NCBI RefSeq assembly: GCF_022664455.2
Contig: NZ_JAKRKC020000002.1
Coordinates: 2,108,001 to 2,172,000 of the forward strand
From: Actinomadura luzonensis
GTDB taxonomy: Bacteria > Actinomycetota > Actinomycetes > Streptosporangiales > Streptosporangiaceae
Length of the DNA: 64,000 nt
Direction of reading: 5' to 3'
The stretch's first letter is position 1; each line of letters begins with the position of its first letter. The translations under genes were made by a program, and so were the position numbers. Under the pieces are notes generated by a model. It worked only from the letters and a program-made list of their open reading frames with translations. It had not been told where the DNA came from and ran no database searches. Shown piece by piece: positions 63,411 to 64,000 of the stretch.

Positions 63411-64000
63411 GCTCTACCTCCGTGGATGGCGCGCTGGTAGTTCTCGACGGCCGCGGCCGCCTGGGTCAGGTCGCAGGGGGCGCTCCACAGCAGGGCGCGG
63501 GCCCGTTCGAACAGTTCGGCGGCGGCCGGGTCCTCGGCCAGGCCCTTGCGCACCGCCATGACCTGGCAGGCGCCGAGCCGGCCGCGCAGCTCGTCGCGCC
63601 GGCCGACCAGGCCGTACAGGGCCTTGGCGGTGGCCTGCGCCTGCTGGGCCGCCGCGCCGGCCTCCTCCTCCAGCCGGGCCAGCCGCTTGGCGCGCTGCAC
63701 CCACGGGTCGGCCGAGACGTCGAGCGCGTCCAGCGCGCCGGCCAGGGCGTCGACCCGGCTGCGCGGCTGCGCCTGCGGCGGCAGCGCGATCTTGACGACG
63801 ACCGCGCCGTGGGCCAGCCGGGCCTCGCTCTCGGCGGCCCGCACCCGGTCCAGCGCGGCCACCAGGTCCTCGCGGCGGCGGGCGAACTCCTGCTTGACGG
63901 TGAGCGCCAGCTCCAGCTCGGCGGCGGCGGCCGTCAGCCGCCGGACGGTCAGGTCGAGGTCCGGCTCGACGGCCGCGCCGAGCGGGTCCGCGACGACGTC
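63407..64000 (-). CDS. Helical protein upstream of pknG (5' end outside window)
   Basis: The frame is open to the last base of the window; only the C-terminal 197 residues are visible. They are Ala/Leu/Arg/Glu-rich and helical (LEEEAGAAAQQAQATAKALY; ELRGRLGACQVMAVRKGLAE), with coiled-coil character, one beta-like stretch (GAVVVKIALPP), and an end like LTQAAAAVENYQRAIHGGRA. No domain that I know. Its stop overlaps the pknG start (ATGA), so it belongs to the operon. A GTG at 63862 could be taken for a start, but the frame continues past it. Confidence 0.7.
   Translation of the reverse strand, partial: DVVADPLGAAVEPDLDLTVRRLTAAAAELELALTVKQEFARRREDLVAALDRVRAAESEARLAHGAVVVKIALPPQAQPRSRVDALAGALDALDVSADPWVQRAKRLARLEEEAGAAAQQAQATAKALYGLVGRRDELRGRLGACQVMAVRKGLAEDPAAAELFERARALLWSAPCDLTQAAAAVENYQRAIHGGRA

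Overview
The window looks like chromosome from a high-GC actinomycete, most likely of the Streptosporangiales (Nonomuraea-like). That placement is inferred from very high GC3, frequent GTG starts, many 4-bp ATGA/GTGA gene overlaps, several apparently leaderless genes, and actinobacterial housekeeping genes (a principal sigma factor, DnaG, one-chain glycyl-tRNA synthetase, PPDK, Zur, and a PknG operon with GlnH and GlnX homologues). I saw no tRNA, rRNA, insertion sequence, prophage or CRISPR array.

Layout. 1-3150: the 3' end of a Tc-toxin TcA subunit followed at once by a HopA1-like effector gene. 3161-11321: accessory metabolism and regulators (AraC regulator with a divergent saccharopine-dehydrogenase-like gene, a serine hydrolase, a GbsR/MarR-like regulator with an IS30-type helix-turn-helix, an F420-type oxidoreductase, a GNAT, a CGNR zinc-finger protein, an EamA exporter). 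11258-14230: zinc-uptake operon znuA-znuC-znuB-zur with a Zur box over its promoter. 14340-39590: a large C1/C2 block. It holds a NAD-linked molybdenum formate dehydrogenase (catalytic subunit, fused NuoE/NuoF-type subunit, iron-sulfur subunit, FdhD), MoeA, a PanE/ApbA-type reductase, an oxalyl-CoA-decarboxylase-type ThDP enzyme, formyl-CoA transferase, an ADP-forming acyl-CoA synthetase, an Nramp-fold transporter without metal-site motifs, a small membrane protein, TerC, a GntR/FCD regulator, an oxalate/formate-antiporter-like MFS protein, a SucCD-like pair, hydroxypyruvate isomerase, tartronate-semialdehyde reductase, glyoxylate carboligase and an aldehyde dehydrogenase.

These genes fit one pathway for oxalate and glyoxylate. 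Oxalate enters, is activated to oxalyl-CoA, and is either decarboxylated to formyl-CoA and formate (oxidised to CO2 with NADH production) or reduced to glyoxylate (PanE2-type step), which is carboligated and reduced to glycerate. A closely related 17-bp element (consensus roughly CATACGGTATACAGTAT) precedes each transcription unit of the block, including the GntR gene itself, so the whole block looks like one regulon.

39635-56062: mostly housekeeping (a PstS-like protein, GlyRS, an orphan cytochrome b, PPDK, an M48 protease, dGTPase, a degenerate M23 lipoprotein, DnaG, principal sigma factor). 56145-64000: one long minus-strand operon of at least seven overlapping genes around PknG: an upstream coiled-coil-like protein (cut by the window end), PknG, a PP2C phosphatase, a vWA protein, a zinc-ribbon FHA protein, a GlnX-like membrane sensor and a GlnH-like binding lipoprotein.
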